Origin: Bacteroidota bacterium
GTDB taxonomy: Bacteria; Spirochaetota; Spirochaetia; JABMQR01
Direction of reading: 5' to 3'
Assembly (NCBI GenBank): GCA_013202335.1
Contig: JABMQR010000357.1
Coordinates: 1 to 14,571 of the forward strand
DNA: 14,571 nt
The position numbers and the translations under genes were made by a program. Below the pieces are notes generated by a model. That model was not told the origin of the DNA, ran no database searches, and saw only the letters and a program-made list of their open reading frames with translations. Below, in pieces: positions 1-8,353 of the stretch; position 1 is the first letter of the stretch, and the number at the start of each line of letters is the position of its first letter.

Positions 1-3000
1 ACTCAATTGTACGTGATGGAATTAAGATTCTTCAGAATTTACAGCATAGAGGAGCCGTCGGCGGCGATTCACTTACTGGTGATGGCGCAGGAATTATGGT
101 TCAGCTGCCTGATGGATTTTTTAAAAAAGAGTGTAAAAATCTGAAACTGCCGAAATTTGGAAAATATGCAGTAGGTATGCTTTTTCTCCCTTGTGAAAAA
201 AAAGCAGCAGCGCTTTGCAAACATATTGTTTCCGAAGTCATTACACAGCAGGGTGCAAAAATTAACGGATGGCGTAAAGTCCCGGTTGATAACTCGCGCT
301 TAGGGGAGTTGGCAACATCCACAGAGCCGGATATTGAGCAGGTTTTTATAACATGCAGTTCATGGGATGAAACTGATTTTCAAAGAAAACTCTATATTAT
401 TCGTAGATTAATTGAAAAAAAGATAGAACAGGTTGAAGAAATTGATCTTAGTCAATTCTATTTCTGTAGTTTGTCTACAAAGCTTATTGTGTATAAAGGG
501 CTTCTCACAGGAGTCCAGGTTCCGGAATATTTCCCTGATCTTGAAAATGAGTATTTTACTTCTCCCTTTTCAATCGTTCACTCCAGATTCAGTACAAACA
601 CCTTACCGGAATGGCGGTTGGCACAACCCTTCAGGTATATGGCACATAATGGAGAAATAAATACCATACGCGGTAATATTAACCGGCAAAGTGCTCGTGA
701 AGGATTTATGTCATCAAATATCATAGGCGAAGAACTGCAGGAAATATGCCCCATTATTGATGAAACAGGAAGCGATTCAGCAATATTTGACAATGTTCTT
801 GAATTGTTTACTATGGCAGGGCGTCCAATTCCACATGTCATGATGATGATGATCCCTGAGGCATATTCCCCTGATATTCAGATGAGTGCAGATAAAAAAG
901 CATTTTATGAGTTTCACTCAACTATCATGGAACCCTGGGATGGACCTGCAGCTGTTGTCTTTACAAATGGAAGATATATAGGTGCTACTCTGGACAGGAA
1001 CGGGCTGCGGCCGGCACGCTACACAATAACCAAAGATGGTCTTATAGTATTGGCGTCTGAGTCCGGAGTTATAGATATTCCCCCTGAGACAATTCAGAGT
1101 AAGGGGCGTCTTCAGCCGGGGAAAATGTTTCTGGTAGACCTTTTTCAGAATAGAATTGTACCGGATAATGAGATTAAGGCAAAAATATCCCGACAATTTC
1201 CTTATCGAAGATGGGTTAAGGATCGGGGAATTGAGCTGAGAGGATTGTTCATGCCGTCAGGCGTTCCAAAGATGGATGAGAAAGAACTTCTTCTAAAACA
1301 AACGGCATTTGGGTATACCGACGAAGACCTGAAAACATTAATGATTCCCATGGCAAAACAGGGGCAGGAAGCAATTGGTTCGATGGGTAATGATACCGGA
1401 CTGACAATTCTTTCTGAAAAACCACAACTTCTTTTCAACTATTTTAAACAGTTGTTTGCACAAGTAACCAATCCGCCTATTGATCCGCTTCGTGAACAGC
1501 TCGTGATGTCGCTGGAAAGTTATATAGAGAATGAGAGCAACCCGCTCAATATTGACCAAACACATTATCGGAGTCTAAAACTTAGTCATCCAATACTAAG
1601 TATCCGGGATATGGTACGTCTGAGAAGCAATAATCATCCCGACTTGAGAACAGCAGAAATTGATATGACTTTTATCCCTGATGATACAGGGAAGAACCTG
1701 GAAAAGGCATTGCAGAATATATTTACGCAAGCAGAGAAGTTTGCTGCTGAAGGAATATCTCTGTTGATCCTTACCGATAAGGGTATAGATAAGAATACCG
1801 CACCAATACCCTCCTTATTAGCTGCTTCAGGATTGCATCACCACATGATAAAAAAAGGACTGAGAGGAAAGATTGGTATTATTGTGGAAACCGGTGAGGC
1901 GAGGGAAGTATTCCATTTTGCACTTCTGGTAGCATTCGGTGTAGATGCAATATGCCCATATATTGCGTTTTCAACCGTACGGAATCTTGCAGAATCAGGC
2001 AAGCTTAATAAACTGACTCCTGAGGCCGCCTCTGATAATTATGTTAATGCTATAAAAAAAGGTTTGCTTAAAACTTTTAGTCGAATGGGAATTTCGACAC
2101 TTCATAGTTTTTTCGGAACGCAGATTTTTGAGGCTGTTGGGTTAAATACCACTATTATAGATAAGTATTTTACAGGAACGATATCCCGGATAGGAGGGAT
2201 AGGCTTACGGGAGATAAGTATCGAGGCTGAAATGCGTCTGAAAAAAGCTTACCCGTCTGATCTTATCCCGCTGAAGCTTCTTGAGCCTGGAGGAGCCTAC
2301 AGATATCGCCGGAATAGTGAAAAGCACTATTGGACACCGGAAAGTATCTACAAACTTCAGCTTGCAACCAGATCTGATGATTACAGCGTATTTAAAGAAT
2401 TCACCGCCCTTATGAATGGATACTACCGTGATAATGGAGATATTAGGGGTTTAATCAGATTTAAACCTGCTAAGGCCATACCTCTGGAAGAAGTTGAATC
2501 AATCGAGAGTATTACGAAAAGATTTGTTTCAGCAGCAATGTCTATTGGCTCAATAAGCAGAGAAGCACATGAAACTGTAGCCATTGCCATGAATAGAATT
2601 GGGGCAAAAAGTAATAGTGGTGAGGGCGGAGAAGATCCTGTTCGTTTCCAGCCGCTTCCCAACGGTGACTCGAAAAAGTCAAGAATTAAACAAGTTGCAT
2701 CAGGACGTTTTGGTGTAACTACAGAATATCTCATGAGTGCAGATGAAATTCAGATTAAGATGGCTCAGGGAGCAAAACCGGGAGAAGGTGGACAGCTTCC
2801 GGGGCATAAAGTATCAGAATATATTGCTAAAATACGACATACGACCCCCGGGGTTACCCTTATCTCTCCGCCTCCACATCACGATATATATTCAATTGAG
2901 GATTTAGCACAATTAATTACTGATTTAAAGACGGTTAATCCGAAATCGGAAGTCTCTGTTAAGCTGGTCTCTGAGGCAGGTGTTGGTACCATAGCTTCAG

Positions 3001-4442
3001 GTGTGGCAAAAGCCAAGGCGGACAGAGTTCTCATTTCAGGACAAAATGGTGGAACCGGTGCTTCTCCGCTAACAGCAATTAAACATGCAGGACTCCCCTG
3101 GGAACTGGGACTGGCTGAGACTCAGCAATCCCTGATTTTAAATAATCTTAGAGATAAAATTATTGTCCAGGTTGACGGGCACTTGAAAACCGGAAAGGAT
3201 CTTGCAATAGCCTCAATGCTGGGCGCAGAGGAGTTCGGATTTGGTACTTCAATTCTCATTACTCTCGGGTGCGTTATGATGCGTAAATGCCATCTGAATA
3301 CCTGTCCGGTTGGTGTTGCTACCCAGGATCCTGAATTGCGAAAGAAGTTTAAGGGGCGGGCGGAATATGCCGTAAAATTTCTTCGTTTCCTTGCACAGGA
3401 ATTCCGGGAAGTAATGGCTGATTTGGGTTTTCGTACGGTTGAAGAGATGGTAGGCCATGTTGATAGACTCGATTTTGAACCGGCAATCAAACACTGGAAA
3501 GCAAATAATATCAATTTGGAAAAAATACTGACTGCTACTCACCTTGATGGTGGAACTCCTTTGCATCATGTGGCTGCAGCAAAGGGGATAGTGAAAAATG
3601 AGTTTGATAAAAAACTTGAATCAAAGCTCAGGAAATTCTGGACTGATCCGGTTCCGATAAAAATTAATCTTCCTATCAGGAATATTAACAGGACAATCGG
3701 GGCAGCATTAAGTGGAGAGATTATTAAACGGTTCGGTCCGGACGGACTCCCGGGAGATACCATCCAACTGAATTTAAAAGGCACTGCAGGACAAAGTTTT
3801 GGAGCCTTTCTCGTCCCGGGTGTAACCATACATCTGGAGGGGGATTCAAACGACTATGTGGCAAAAGGCATGAGCGGTGGTAGAATTACCATAGTACCTC
3901 CTGCAAATGCGGGTTTCCGTCCTGAACGAAATATTATTTGCGGCAATGTGGTTTTGTATGGAGCAACAGCTGGTGAGATATATATTAACGGTAGGGCAGG
4001 AGAGCGGTTTGCAGTAAGAAACAGTGGTGCAACAGCCGTTGTTGAGGGTGTTGGAGATCATGGCTGTGAATATATGACCGGGGGAACGGTAGTTATAATC
4101 GGTTCTACCGGAAAGAATTTTGCCGCGGGAATGAGCGGTGGAATTGCTTATGTATATGATCCAACTGAACTTTTTGATACCCGCTGTAATCTTGATATGG
4201 TTGATTTGGAAAGTGTCTGGAATAAAGAGGACAAAATTGTTCTGGAAGAACTTATTGAGAAACATCACCGCCTGACAAAAAGTCGAAATGCATTAGCGAT
4301 ACTTGAGGACTGGGAGGCCCAGCTTCCATTGTTTGTCAAAGTTATACCTATAGATTACCGAAAAGTTCTGGAGCGGATGAAGATGAACGAAAACAGAGAT
4401 GGTGAAACACTGGCAGCAACTGAGGAGGTCTATGATGGCTAA
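1..4442 (+). CDS. gltB: Glutamate synthase (NADPH) large (alpha) subunit, 5' end off the window
   Basis: Large subunit of glutamate synthase (GOGAT). With GltD it converts glutamine and 2-oxoglutarate into two glutamates, the assimilatory step after glutamine synthetase. The reading frame is open from base 3, so about 1479 residues are visible. The catalytic N-terminal Cys of the class II amidotransferase domain lies just upstream of the window; the following QHRGA and TGDGAG segments are present at the left edge. Next come the amidotransferase body, the central domain (around SHPILSIRDMVRLR), the FMN-binding synthase domain with GQNGGTGASP, and the 3Fe-4S cysteines in a C-x5-C-x4-C pattern (visible residues 1090, 1096 and 1101, codons 3270, 3288 and 3303). 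The C-terminal glycine-rich GXGXG beta-helix runs from about 3780 to 4160. The visible length matches bacterial alpha subunits near 1500 residues, so only the extreme N terminus is missing. It ends 8 nt inside gltD. The family assignment is near certain; NADPH rather than ferredoxin use is inferred from the adjacent GltD. Confidence 0.97.
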   Translation, partial: SIVRDGIKILQNLQHRGAVGGDSLTGDGAGIMVQLPDGFFKKECKNLKLPKFGKYAVGMLFLPCEKKAAALCKHIVSEVITQQGAKINGWRKVPVDNSRLGELATSTEPDIEQVFITCSSWDETDFQRKLYIIRRLIEKKIEQVEEIDLSQFYFCSLSTKLIVYKGLLTGVQVPEYFPDLENEYFTSPFSIVHSRFSTNTLPEWRLAQPFRYMAHNGEINTIRGNINRQSAREGFMSSNIIGEELQEICPIIDETGSDSAIFDNVLELFTMAGRPIPHVMMMMIPEAYSPDIQMSADKKAFYEFHSTIMEPWDGPAAVVFTNGRYIGATLDRNGLRPARYTITKDGLIVLASESGVIDIPPETIQSKGRLQPGKMFLVDLFQNRIVPDNEIKAKISRQFPYRRWVKDRGIELRGLFMPSGVPKMDEKELLLKQTAFGYTDEDLKTLMIPMAKQGQEAIGSMGNDTGLTILSEKPQLLFNYFKQLFAQVTNPPIDPLREQLVMSLESYIENESNPLNIDQTHYRSLKLSHPILSIRDMVRLRSNNHPDLRTAEIDMTFIPDDTGKNLEKALQNIFTQAEKFAAEGISLLILTDKGIDKNTAPIPSLLAASGLHHHMIKKGLRGKIGIIVETGEAREVFHFALLVAFGVDAICPYIAFSTVRNLAESGKLNKLTPEAASDNYVNAIKKGLLKTFSRMGISTLHSFFGTQIFEAVGLNTTIIDKYFTGTISRIGGIGLREISIEAEMRLKKAYPSDLIPLKLLEPGGAYRYRRNSEKHYWTPESIYKLQLATRSDDYSVFKEFTALMNGYYRDNGDIRGLIRFKPAKAIPLEEVESIESITKRFVSAAMSIGSISREAHETVAIAMNRIGAKSNSGEGGEDPVRFQPLPNGDSKKSRIKQVASGRFGVTTEYLMSADEIQIKMAQGAKPGEGGQLPGHKVSEYIAKIRHTTPGVTLISPPPHHDIYSIEDLAQLITDLKTVNPKSEVSVKLVSEAGVGTIASGVAKAKADRVLISGQNGGTGASPLTAIKHAGLPWELGLAETQQSLILNNLRDKIIVQVDGHLKTGKDLAIASMLGAEEFGFGTSILITLGCVMMRKCHLNTCPVGVATQDPELRKKFKGRAEYAVKFLRFLAQEFREVMADLGFRTVEEMVGHVDRLDFEPAIKHWKANNINLEKILTATHLDGGTPLHHVAAAKGIVKNEFDKKLESKLRKFWTDPVPIKINLPIRNINRTIGAALSGEIIKRFGPDGLPGDTIQLNLKGTAGQSFGAFLVPGVTIHLEGDSNDYVAKGMSGGRITIVPPANAGFRPERNIICGNVVLYGATAGEIYINGRAGERFAVRNSGATAVVEGVGDHGCEYMTGGTVVIIGSTGKNFAAGMSGGIAYVYDPTELFDTRCNLDMVDLESVWNKEDKIVLEELIEKHHRLTKSRNALAILEDWEAQLPLFVKVIPIDYRKVLERMKMNENRDGETLAATEEVYDG
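4422..4428 (+). promoter_or_regulatory. Shine-Dalgarno of gltD inside the gltB 3' end
   Basis: GAGGAGG lies 6 nt before the ATG at 4435 and only 3 nt before the ATG at 4432. It therefore favours 4435 as the start and excludes the upstream in-frame ATG at 4399, which would need an extra 12-residue N terminus unlike the GltD family. The site sits in the last codons of gltB, which suggests translational coupling. Confidence 0.8.
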
Positions 4443-5847
4443 ACCAACCGGTTTTATGGAATATGAACGAAAAACTCCGGAATACCGTCCTGTTGAGGAT
4501 CGTATACAGGATTTTAATGAAATAGAGATCTCATTATCAGATGACCAGCTTAAACAGCAGGCTGCACGATGTATGGATTGCGGCGTTCCCTTTTGTCACT
4601 CGTATGGGTGTCCACTGGGAAACCTTGTTCCGGATTATTCGGATGCTGTATATCGCGGAGACTGGAAAGAAGCACTGAATCTTATGCACTCTACCAATAA
4701 TTTTCCTGAATTTACCGGATTGGTATGTCCTGCTTTATGTGAAGCCTCCTGTACTCTGGCACTTGATGAAGCAGCTACTGCCTGTAGGCATATCGAGTTG
4801 AAAATAGCCGAAAAGGGTTGGGAAGAGGGGTGGATTGTACCTGAACCAGCCCCTGTTAAGACGGGGAAAAGAGTAGCAGTTATTGGTTCCGGTCCTACGG
4901 GATTGTCTGCTGCCCAGCAGCTTGCCCGGAAAGGACATGCAGTTGTGGTGCTGGAAAAATCAGATAGAACAGGTGGTACTCTTCGCTATGGAATACCCAA
5001 TTATAAGTTGGAGAAATGGCTGATAGACCGTCGAATCAACCAGATGGAACAGGAAGGGGTTAAATTTGAGACAGAAGTGGAAGTCGGGGCGGATTTATCA
5101 GCAAAATATATCAGAAAAAATTTTGATGCAGTCCTGATAACTACCGGAACACCCAAACCACGTGATATTGATATCCCTGACCGGGATATGAAAGGCATCC
5201 ATTTTGCTATGGAATTTTTAACTCAACAAACTAAAATACTCCTTGGCGATACTATTCCTGGTATGGATCTCATTGAACCAAAAAATAAACATGTATTGGT
5301 TATTGGAGGTGGTGACACCGGAGCAGACTGTGTTGGCACATCCATAAGACGAGGCTGTAAATCTGTAACCCAGATAGAGCTGCTTCCTGCTCCTCCAGAG
5401 GATAGAAAGGCAGCAAATCCCTGGCCTGAATGGCCGGTTATTTTTCGGACTGCAAGTTCGCACAAGGAAGGCTGTGAGCGGTTGTGGAGCATTCTGACAA
5501 AAAAATTCTATGGAGATTCCGGTAAAGTTGAGAAAGTGGGATGTGCAAAACTTGAGTGGGGAGAGAAAGGTTTTACAGAAATACCCGGATCAGATTTTCT
5601 CCTGGATGCGGATCTTGTGCTATTAAGTATGGGATTTGTCCCCTTTAAGGAATCAAAACTGGTTAAAGGATTTAGAATTGCTCAGGATAAAATTGGTAAT
5701 ATAGAGGTAGATGAATTATATCACACCTCTGTAAAAGGGGTATTTGCTGCAGGTGATGCTGTTACCGGTGCTTCACTGGTAGTTAGGGCTATAGATCATG
5801 GTCGAAAAGCAGCTGAGTTTGTTCACGAATATGTTATTCAGGAATAA
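4435..5847 (+). CDS. gltD: Glutamate synthase small (beta) subunit
   Basis: Small subunit of NADPH-glutamate synthase. It oxidises NADPH at FAD and passes electrons through 4Fe-4S clusters to the FMN site of GltB. From the ATG at 4435 it has 470 residues, the usual family length. An N-terminal iron-sulfur domain carries Cys46, 49, 54 and 59 (C-x2-C-x4-C-x4-C) and Cys98, 102 and 106 (C-x3-C-x3-C). The FAD Rossmann motif VIGSGPTGLSAA follows at about residue 154, then the GGTLRYGIPNYKL signature, a second nucleotide-binding fold VIGGGDTGADCVG for NADPH, and a C-terminal VFAAGDAVTGASLVVRAI motif closing the FAD site. The start overlaps the gltB stop codon region by 8 nt and has a strong Shine-Dalgarno, so the subunits should be made in matched amounts. 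Its 3' end overlaps the convergent tetR-type gene by 14 nt and no intrinsic terminator is visible. GltD-like subunits also occur in other oxidoreductases, but gltB next door settles the role. Confidence 0.97.
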   Translation: MAKPTGFMEYERKTPEYRPVEDRIQDFNEIEISLSDDQLKQQAARCMDCGVPFCHSYGCPLGNLVPDYSDAVYRGDWKEALNLMHSTNNFPEFTGLVCPALCEASCTLALDEAATACRHIELKIAEKGWEEGWIVPEPAPVKTGKRVAVIGSGPTGLSAAQQLARKGHAVVVLEKSDRTGGTLRYGIPNYKLEKWLIDRRINQMEQEGVKFETEVEVGADLSAKYIRKNFDAVLITTGTPKPRDIDIPDRDMKGIHFAMEFLTQQTKILLGDTIPGMDLIEPKNKHVLVIGGGDTGADCVGTSIRRGCKSVTQIELLPAPPEDRKAANPWPEWPVIFRTASSHKEGCERLWSILTKKFYGDSGKVEKVGCAKLEWGEKGFTEIPGSDFLLDADLVLLSMGFVPFKESKLVKGFRIAQDKIGNIEVDELYHTSVKGVFAAGDAVTGASLVVRAIDHGRKAAEFVHEYVIQE

Positions 5848-6472
5848 GAGAAGAAAGCATTAATTTCATCTGAATAGGTATCATAATTACCGGGTCAAAC
5901 CCATACTCCGCCTGCAGTGTTTTTCTTCTTAGGAGCGCGCGCTGACAAAGAGACAGCAGTGAATTTGATAATGTCTCACCAATTAGTTCAACCGAAATAT
6001 TCAGTTTTCTGATTCTGTCCTGATTAGCGGTTTTTCGGATAATTTCCGTAAATGAATTTGGGTATTTTTTAAGGATGTCTGTAATTCTTGTGTGAAATGA
6101 TGGCTCAGGATAATTACGGTAATAGAAATCAAAGATTCCGGTATACGTTAATTCAGCAGAGAATTCTTCAACAAACAGGGGAATGACTGTATCAATTGTT
6201 TTTAAAAAGCCCTCAATTCCCAATCCATCCGCTGCGCTGAACAGGAGTCCTAAACGGGAAAATATAGCATTCAGTACCCACAACTCTACTGAGAGAGCAA
6301 GCTCATCCTTGGACCGATAATATCTGTACATAGTTTGTCTGGTTACTTGTGCTTTAGCCGCAATAACTTTCATGGTGGTTGAGTTAATTCCGGTTTCCAG
6401 GAACTGCTCAAGTGCAGTTGAAAGTATTGTATCTCGCCTTTTTAGCCTCGTCCTGGTCAAATCTTCAGCCAT
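5834..6472 (-). CDS. TetR/AcrR-family transcriptional regulator
   Basis: A 212-residue DNA-binding regulator. The N terminus has a typical TetR helix-turn-helix (about residues 32-52, containing VTRQTMYRYYRSKDEL), preceded by the helix RRDTILSTALEQFLETG. The remaining ~150 residues form a divergent all-helical ligand/dimer domain whose effector cannot be read from sequence. I chose the ATG at 6472 because AAAGGA stands 6 nt upstream; the GTG at 6490 would add six residues and overlaps the Shine-Dalgarno. The gene lies 91 bp downstream of the MFS gene on the same strand and has its own promoter. That arrangement suggests it regulates itself and the transporter. Its 3' end runs 14 nt into gltD on the other strand. 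Confidence 0.9.
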   Translation of the reverse strand: MAEDLTRTRLKRRDTILSTALEQFLETGINSTTMKVIAAKAQVTRQTMYRYYRSKDELALSVELWVLNAIFSRLGLLFSAADGLGIEGFLKTIDTVIPLFVEEFSAELTYTGIFDFYYRNYPEPSFHTRITDILKKYPNSFTEIIRKTANQDRIRKLNISVELIGETLSNSLLSLCQRALLRRKTLQAEYGFDPVIMIPIQMKLMLSSLIPE

Positions 6473-6478
6473 TACGTT

Positions 6479-6484
6479 TCCTTT
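6479..6484 (-). promoter_or_regulatory. Shine-Dalgarno of the TetR-type gene
   Basis: Read on the minus strand the bases are AAAGGA, 6 nt before the ATG at 6472. This decides the start against the upstream in-frame GTG at 6488-6490. Confidence 0.7.
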
Positions 6485-6515
6485 TTTCACTATTACTGTA
6501 CTGTTTGTGAAACAA

Positions 6516-6538
6516 ATTTTACCATATACATTTTACCA
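6516..6538 (-). repeat. Direct repeat TGGTAAAAT x2 in the tetR promoter
   Basis: Nine-base copies at 6530-6538 and 6516-6524 (plus strand ATTTTACCA) repeat with a 14-bp period. One copy overlaps the -10 box and the other lies in the spacer. They could be regulator contact sites, although the AT-rich setting makes chance possible. Confidence 0.4.
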
Positions 6539-6545
6539 GTGTAAA
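6532..6545. promoter_or_regulatory. Operator-like dyad at the tetR -35 box
   Basis: TTTAC-CAGT-GTAAA is a perfect 5-bp inverted repeat with a 4-bp spacer and covers the -35 hexamer of the TetR-type gene. TetR-family proteins commonly bind short palindromes at their own promoters, so this is a candidate autoregulatory operator. Confidence 0.4.
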
Positions 6546-6563
6546 TGGGGAGCTTACTGTTAT

Positions 6564-7733
6564 TTATGCGGCCTGTCCTGGCTTGCTGCCGCTAAACCAG
6601 CGAAGTGTGAACAGGACTATAGAGAGCAGTAAAAAAAATGCTGGAATTAACAGCAGTGATTTCTGTAGCCCATAGCTATCGCCTATTAGTCCCATAATCC
6701 ATGAAGCACTGCCAAATCCAGGAATACCGGCACAGGAAAGAAGTATGAAGAGCAGTGTGGGATCCCCATCAACCAACTTTGTTGATATAGCCTGAATTGT
6801 CGGCCAGTAGGGTGCAACAGTAAGACCGGCAGCAAAAAGCAGTATGTAAAATAGATATATTGATTCAGCTTTATAGGCGGTTAAGCTTATAACAATACCG
6901 ATTAATGATACGATAAACATAAGTATCCGATCATAATGATGTCCCCTGGTAAGTTTTCCTGTGAGTAATCGTCCGACAAACATTGCTCCTGCAAAAAGGG
7001 CGGTACCAATACCTGCAGCTGAGGGAAGGGCATTAAAATGGAGCTGGATATAACTTGCACTCCAGAAGGTAAAAGCAGCTTCACAACCTGCACCAAAGAA
7101 CATTGCAGCTGCCAACAGCCAAAAGACAGGTTGTTTTAAGCATGCTACCCATTTAGAAAGCGAAGTTGACTGCCCGGATTCCTCAATCCCTTTTTTTAAA
7201 GTTATCAGCATCATGGCTGGAAAGAGAGTAATCACGCCTAATCCGATAAAGAGCACGCGCCAGGAAACTCCAATAGTTAACAGGAACCCGCTTATTAATA
7301 CTGCAACAACTACTCCGAGTGAAAAAAAAGCATTTATTATATTCAGGTACTTGCTGGAATCGTTAGGATGATTCTCATGAATCAGGGGGTTTATGAGTGC
7401 TTCCGCAAATCCCGTACCAAATCCAATTATAAACATCAATGCCATTATTCCCCAATACGTATGTGAAAATCCTGCCAAAAACAGTGAGGCGGAGGTTATT
7501 ATCAATCCGAACGCAATTGTCCTTCCTTTCCCGAATACAGATGCTGTCATACCGCTGATAAAAAGGGTGAGCAGCAGCAGGATTGTTCTTCCCGCCTCCA
7601 AAGCACCCCCGCCTGAGAGGGAAAAGCTCAACTCTTCAGACATCTTTAAAAGACTTATAGGTACTAAAACAATGGATGCGGCATAAACCATAAATGTTAT
7701 GGAGGAAGCAATATCTATTTTGTTGATTTTCAT
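6564..7733 (-). CDS. MFS transporter, FHS/FucP-like
   Basis: Secondary transporter of the major facilitator superfamily, 389 residues, with about twelve hydrophobic helices spread over the whole length. The second-to-third helix loop carries a degenerate MFS signature (GMTASVFGKGRTIAFG, residues 61-76). TM4 contains GFGTGFAEALINPLI and the following segment LNIINAFFSLGVV (130-142) resembles the asparagine plus FFxLG pattern of the fucose:proton symporter branch. That hints at a sugar or small organic substrate, but specificity cannot be read. The start at 7733 gives a short cytosolic N terminus before TM1. No Shine-Dalgarno precedes it; instead a -10 box lies 7 nt upstream, so the mRNA is probably leaderless. 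The TetR-type gene follows 91 bp downstream and is the likely local regulator. The corrinoid adenosyltransferase gene diverges from it. Confidence 0.88.
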   Translation of the reverse strand: MKINKIDIASSITFMVYAASIVLVPISLLKMSEELSFSLSGGGALEAGRTILLLLTLFISGMTASVFGKGRTIAFGLIITSASLFLAGFSHTYWGIMALMFIIGFGTGFAEALINPLIHENHPNDSSKYLNIINAFFSLGVVVAVLISGFLLTIGVSWRVLFIGLGVITLFPAMMLITLKKGIEESGQSTSLSKWVACLKQPVFWLLAAAMFFGAGCEAAFTFWSASYIQLHFNALPSAAGIGTALFAGAMFVGRLLTGKLTRGHHYDRILMFIVSLIGIVISLTAYKAESIYLFYILLFAAGLTVAPYWPTIQAISTKLVDGDPTLLFILLSCAGIPGFGSASWIMGLIGDSYGLQKSLLLIPAFFLLLSIVLFTLRWFSGSKPGQAA

Positions 7734-7740
7734 GATGGTG

Positions 7741-7769
7741 AGTATAAATACTTTAGATTTTCCTGTCTA
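7741..7769 (-). promoter_or_regulatory. Promoter of the MFS gene with the start codon at +1
   Basis: On the minus strand TAGACA (7764-7769) and TATACT (7741-7746) are separated by exactly 17 bp; each matches five of six consensus bases. Only 7 nt (caccatc) separate the -10 box from the ATG at 7733. Transcription should therefore begin at or one base before the A of the start codon, with no ribosome-binding leader. Confidence 0.65.
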
Positions 7770-7793
7770 CCAAATTTTACGAGAAATACAATC

Positions 7794-7822
7794 TTGTTCA
7801 GTAATACCCAAAATGGTATGCT
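7794..7822 (+). promoter_or_regulatory. Promoter of the adenosyltransferase gene with the start codon at +1
   Basis: TTGTTC (7794-7799), a 17-bp spacer, then TATGCT (7817-7822). Exactly 6 nt separate the -10 box from the ATG at 7829, which places +1 on the A of the start codon. No purine-rich ribosome site lies upstream (ctctgcac). It stands back to back with the MFS promoter; the two -35 boxes are 24 bp apart. Confidence 0.5.
7804..7819. promoter_or_regulatory. Operator-like dyad over the adenosyltransferase -10 box
   Basis: ATACC-CAAAAT-GGTAT is a perfect 5-bp inverted repeat with a 6-bp spacer. It covers the promoter spacer and the first half of the -10 hexamer. A protein bound here would block transcription. 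With short arms, chance occurrence cannot be excluded. Confidence 0.3.
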
Positions 7823-7828
7823 CTGCAC

Positions 7829-8353
7829 ATGAGAAAACGATTGACAATTGTGTATACAGGTAACGGAAAAGGGAAATCAACAGCTGCTTTTGGGCTTCTG
7901 TTCAGGGCAAAGGGGCATGAATTCCGGTGCGGTGTCCTGCAGTTTATAAAAAGTAATCCCGGACAGTGGGGCGAATATAAAATGGCAAAATCTCTTAATA
8001 TACCCTGGGAGAATTACGGATGCGGGTTTACCTGGAAACAGGAGGACCTTGAACCGACAATCGCAGAGGTAAAAGAGGGCTGGCACCGTGCTCAGGAATG
8101 GATTGAATCCGGTAAGTTCGACCTTATTGTTCTCGATGAATTTACCTATCCGCTGGCAGAAAAATGGCTTAGTCCTGATTCTGTGATTACTTATCTGCAG
8201 TCACTGCCGGAAGAGGCTCCCCATATTGTAATTACCGGCAGGGATGCTCCTGAAGAGTTGATAGCGTGTGCAGATTCAGCTGCCCGAATACAGAATATAC
8301 AGCATCATTTTGATACACAGAACATAGCAGCACAAAAAGGGATTGAATTTTAG
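7829..8353 (+). CDS. Corrinoid (cobalamin) adenosyltransferase, BtuR/CobO/CobA type
   Basis: Transfers the 5'-deoxyadenosyl group of ATP to cob(I)alamin, giving the adenosylcobalamin used by radical B12 enzymes. Protein of 174 residues. The inverted P-loop GNGKGKST (11-18) starts almost at the N terminus, as in this family. GFTW (66-69), the hydrophobic-acidic segment VLDEFTYPL (101-109) and TGRDAP (136-141) match the family's landmarks in order. It lacks the longer N-terminal arm of the enterobacterial enzyme and so belongs to the compact form. The start is fixed by the P-loop position; since no Shine-Dalgarno precedes it and a -10 box is 6 nt upstream, translation is probably leaderless. 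No other cobalamin gene is in the window, so this looks like a stand-alone salvage or activation gene. It converges on the ATPase gene with a 4-nt overlap. Confidence 0.93.
   Translation: MRKRLTIVYTGNGKGKSTAAFGLLFRAKGHEFRCGVLQFIKSNPGQWGEYKMAKSLNIPWENYGCGFTWKQEDLEPTIAEVKEGWHRAQEWIESGKFDLIVLDEFTYPLAEKWLSPDSVITYLQSLPEEAPHIVITGRDAPEELIACADSAARIQNIQHHFDTQNIAAQKGIEF

Larger units (their letters stand above)
6516..6545 (-). promoter_or_regulatory. Promoter of the TetR-type gene
   Basis: On the minus strand TTTACA (6540-6545) and TAAAAT (6516-6521) are separated by 18 bp, a reasonable sigma-70-like pair. Transcription would start near 6509, leaving a leader of about 37 nt that contains the Shine-Dalgarno. 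The promoter lies entirely in the gap after the MFS gene, so the regulator can be expressed independently of the transporter. Confidence 0.5.

Noticed and set aside
3122..4268. Minus-strand open frames of 87-140 codons inside gltB
   Set aside because: They overlap invariant GltB domains, have no ribosome sites, and show no recognisable protein features.
4399..4434. Longer gltD start at the ATG at 4399
   Set aside because: It adds 12 residues not typical of GltD and has no ribosome site, while GAGGAGG is ideally placed for 4435.
5835..5876. TATTCAG/CTGAATA inverted repeat at the gltD-tetR junction as a bidirectional terminator
   Set aside because: The loop is 28 nt and no T-run follows on either strand, so it is unlikely to terminate transcription.
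7741..7828. Cobalamin riboswitch before the adenosyltransferase gene
   Set aside because: Only 95 bp separate the divergent genes, they are filled by two promoters, and no B12-box-like sequence is visible.
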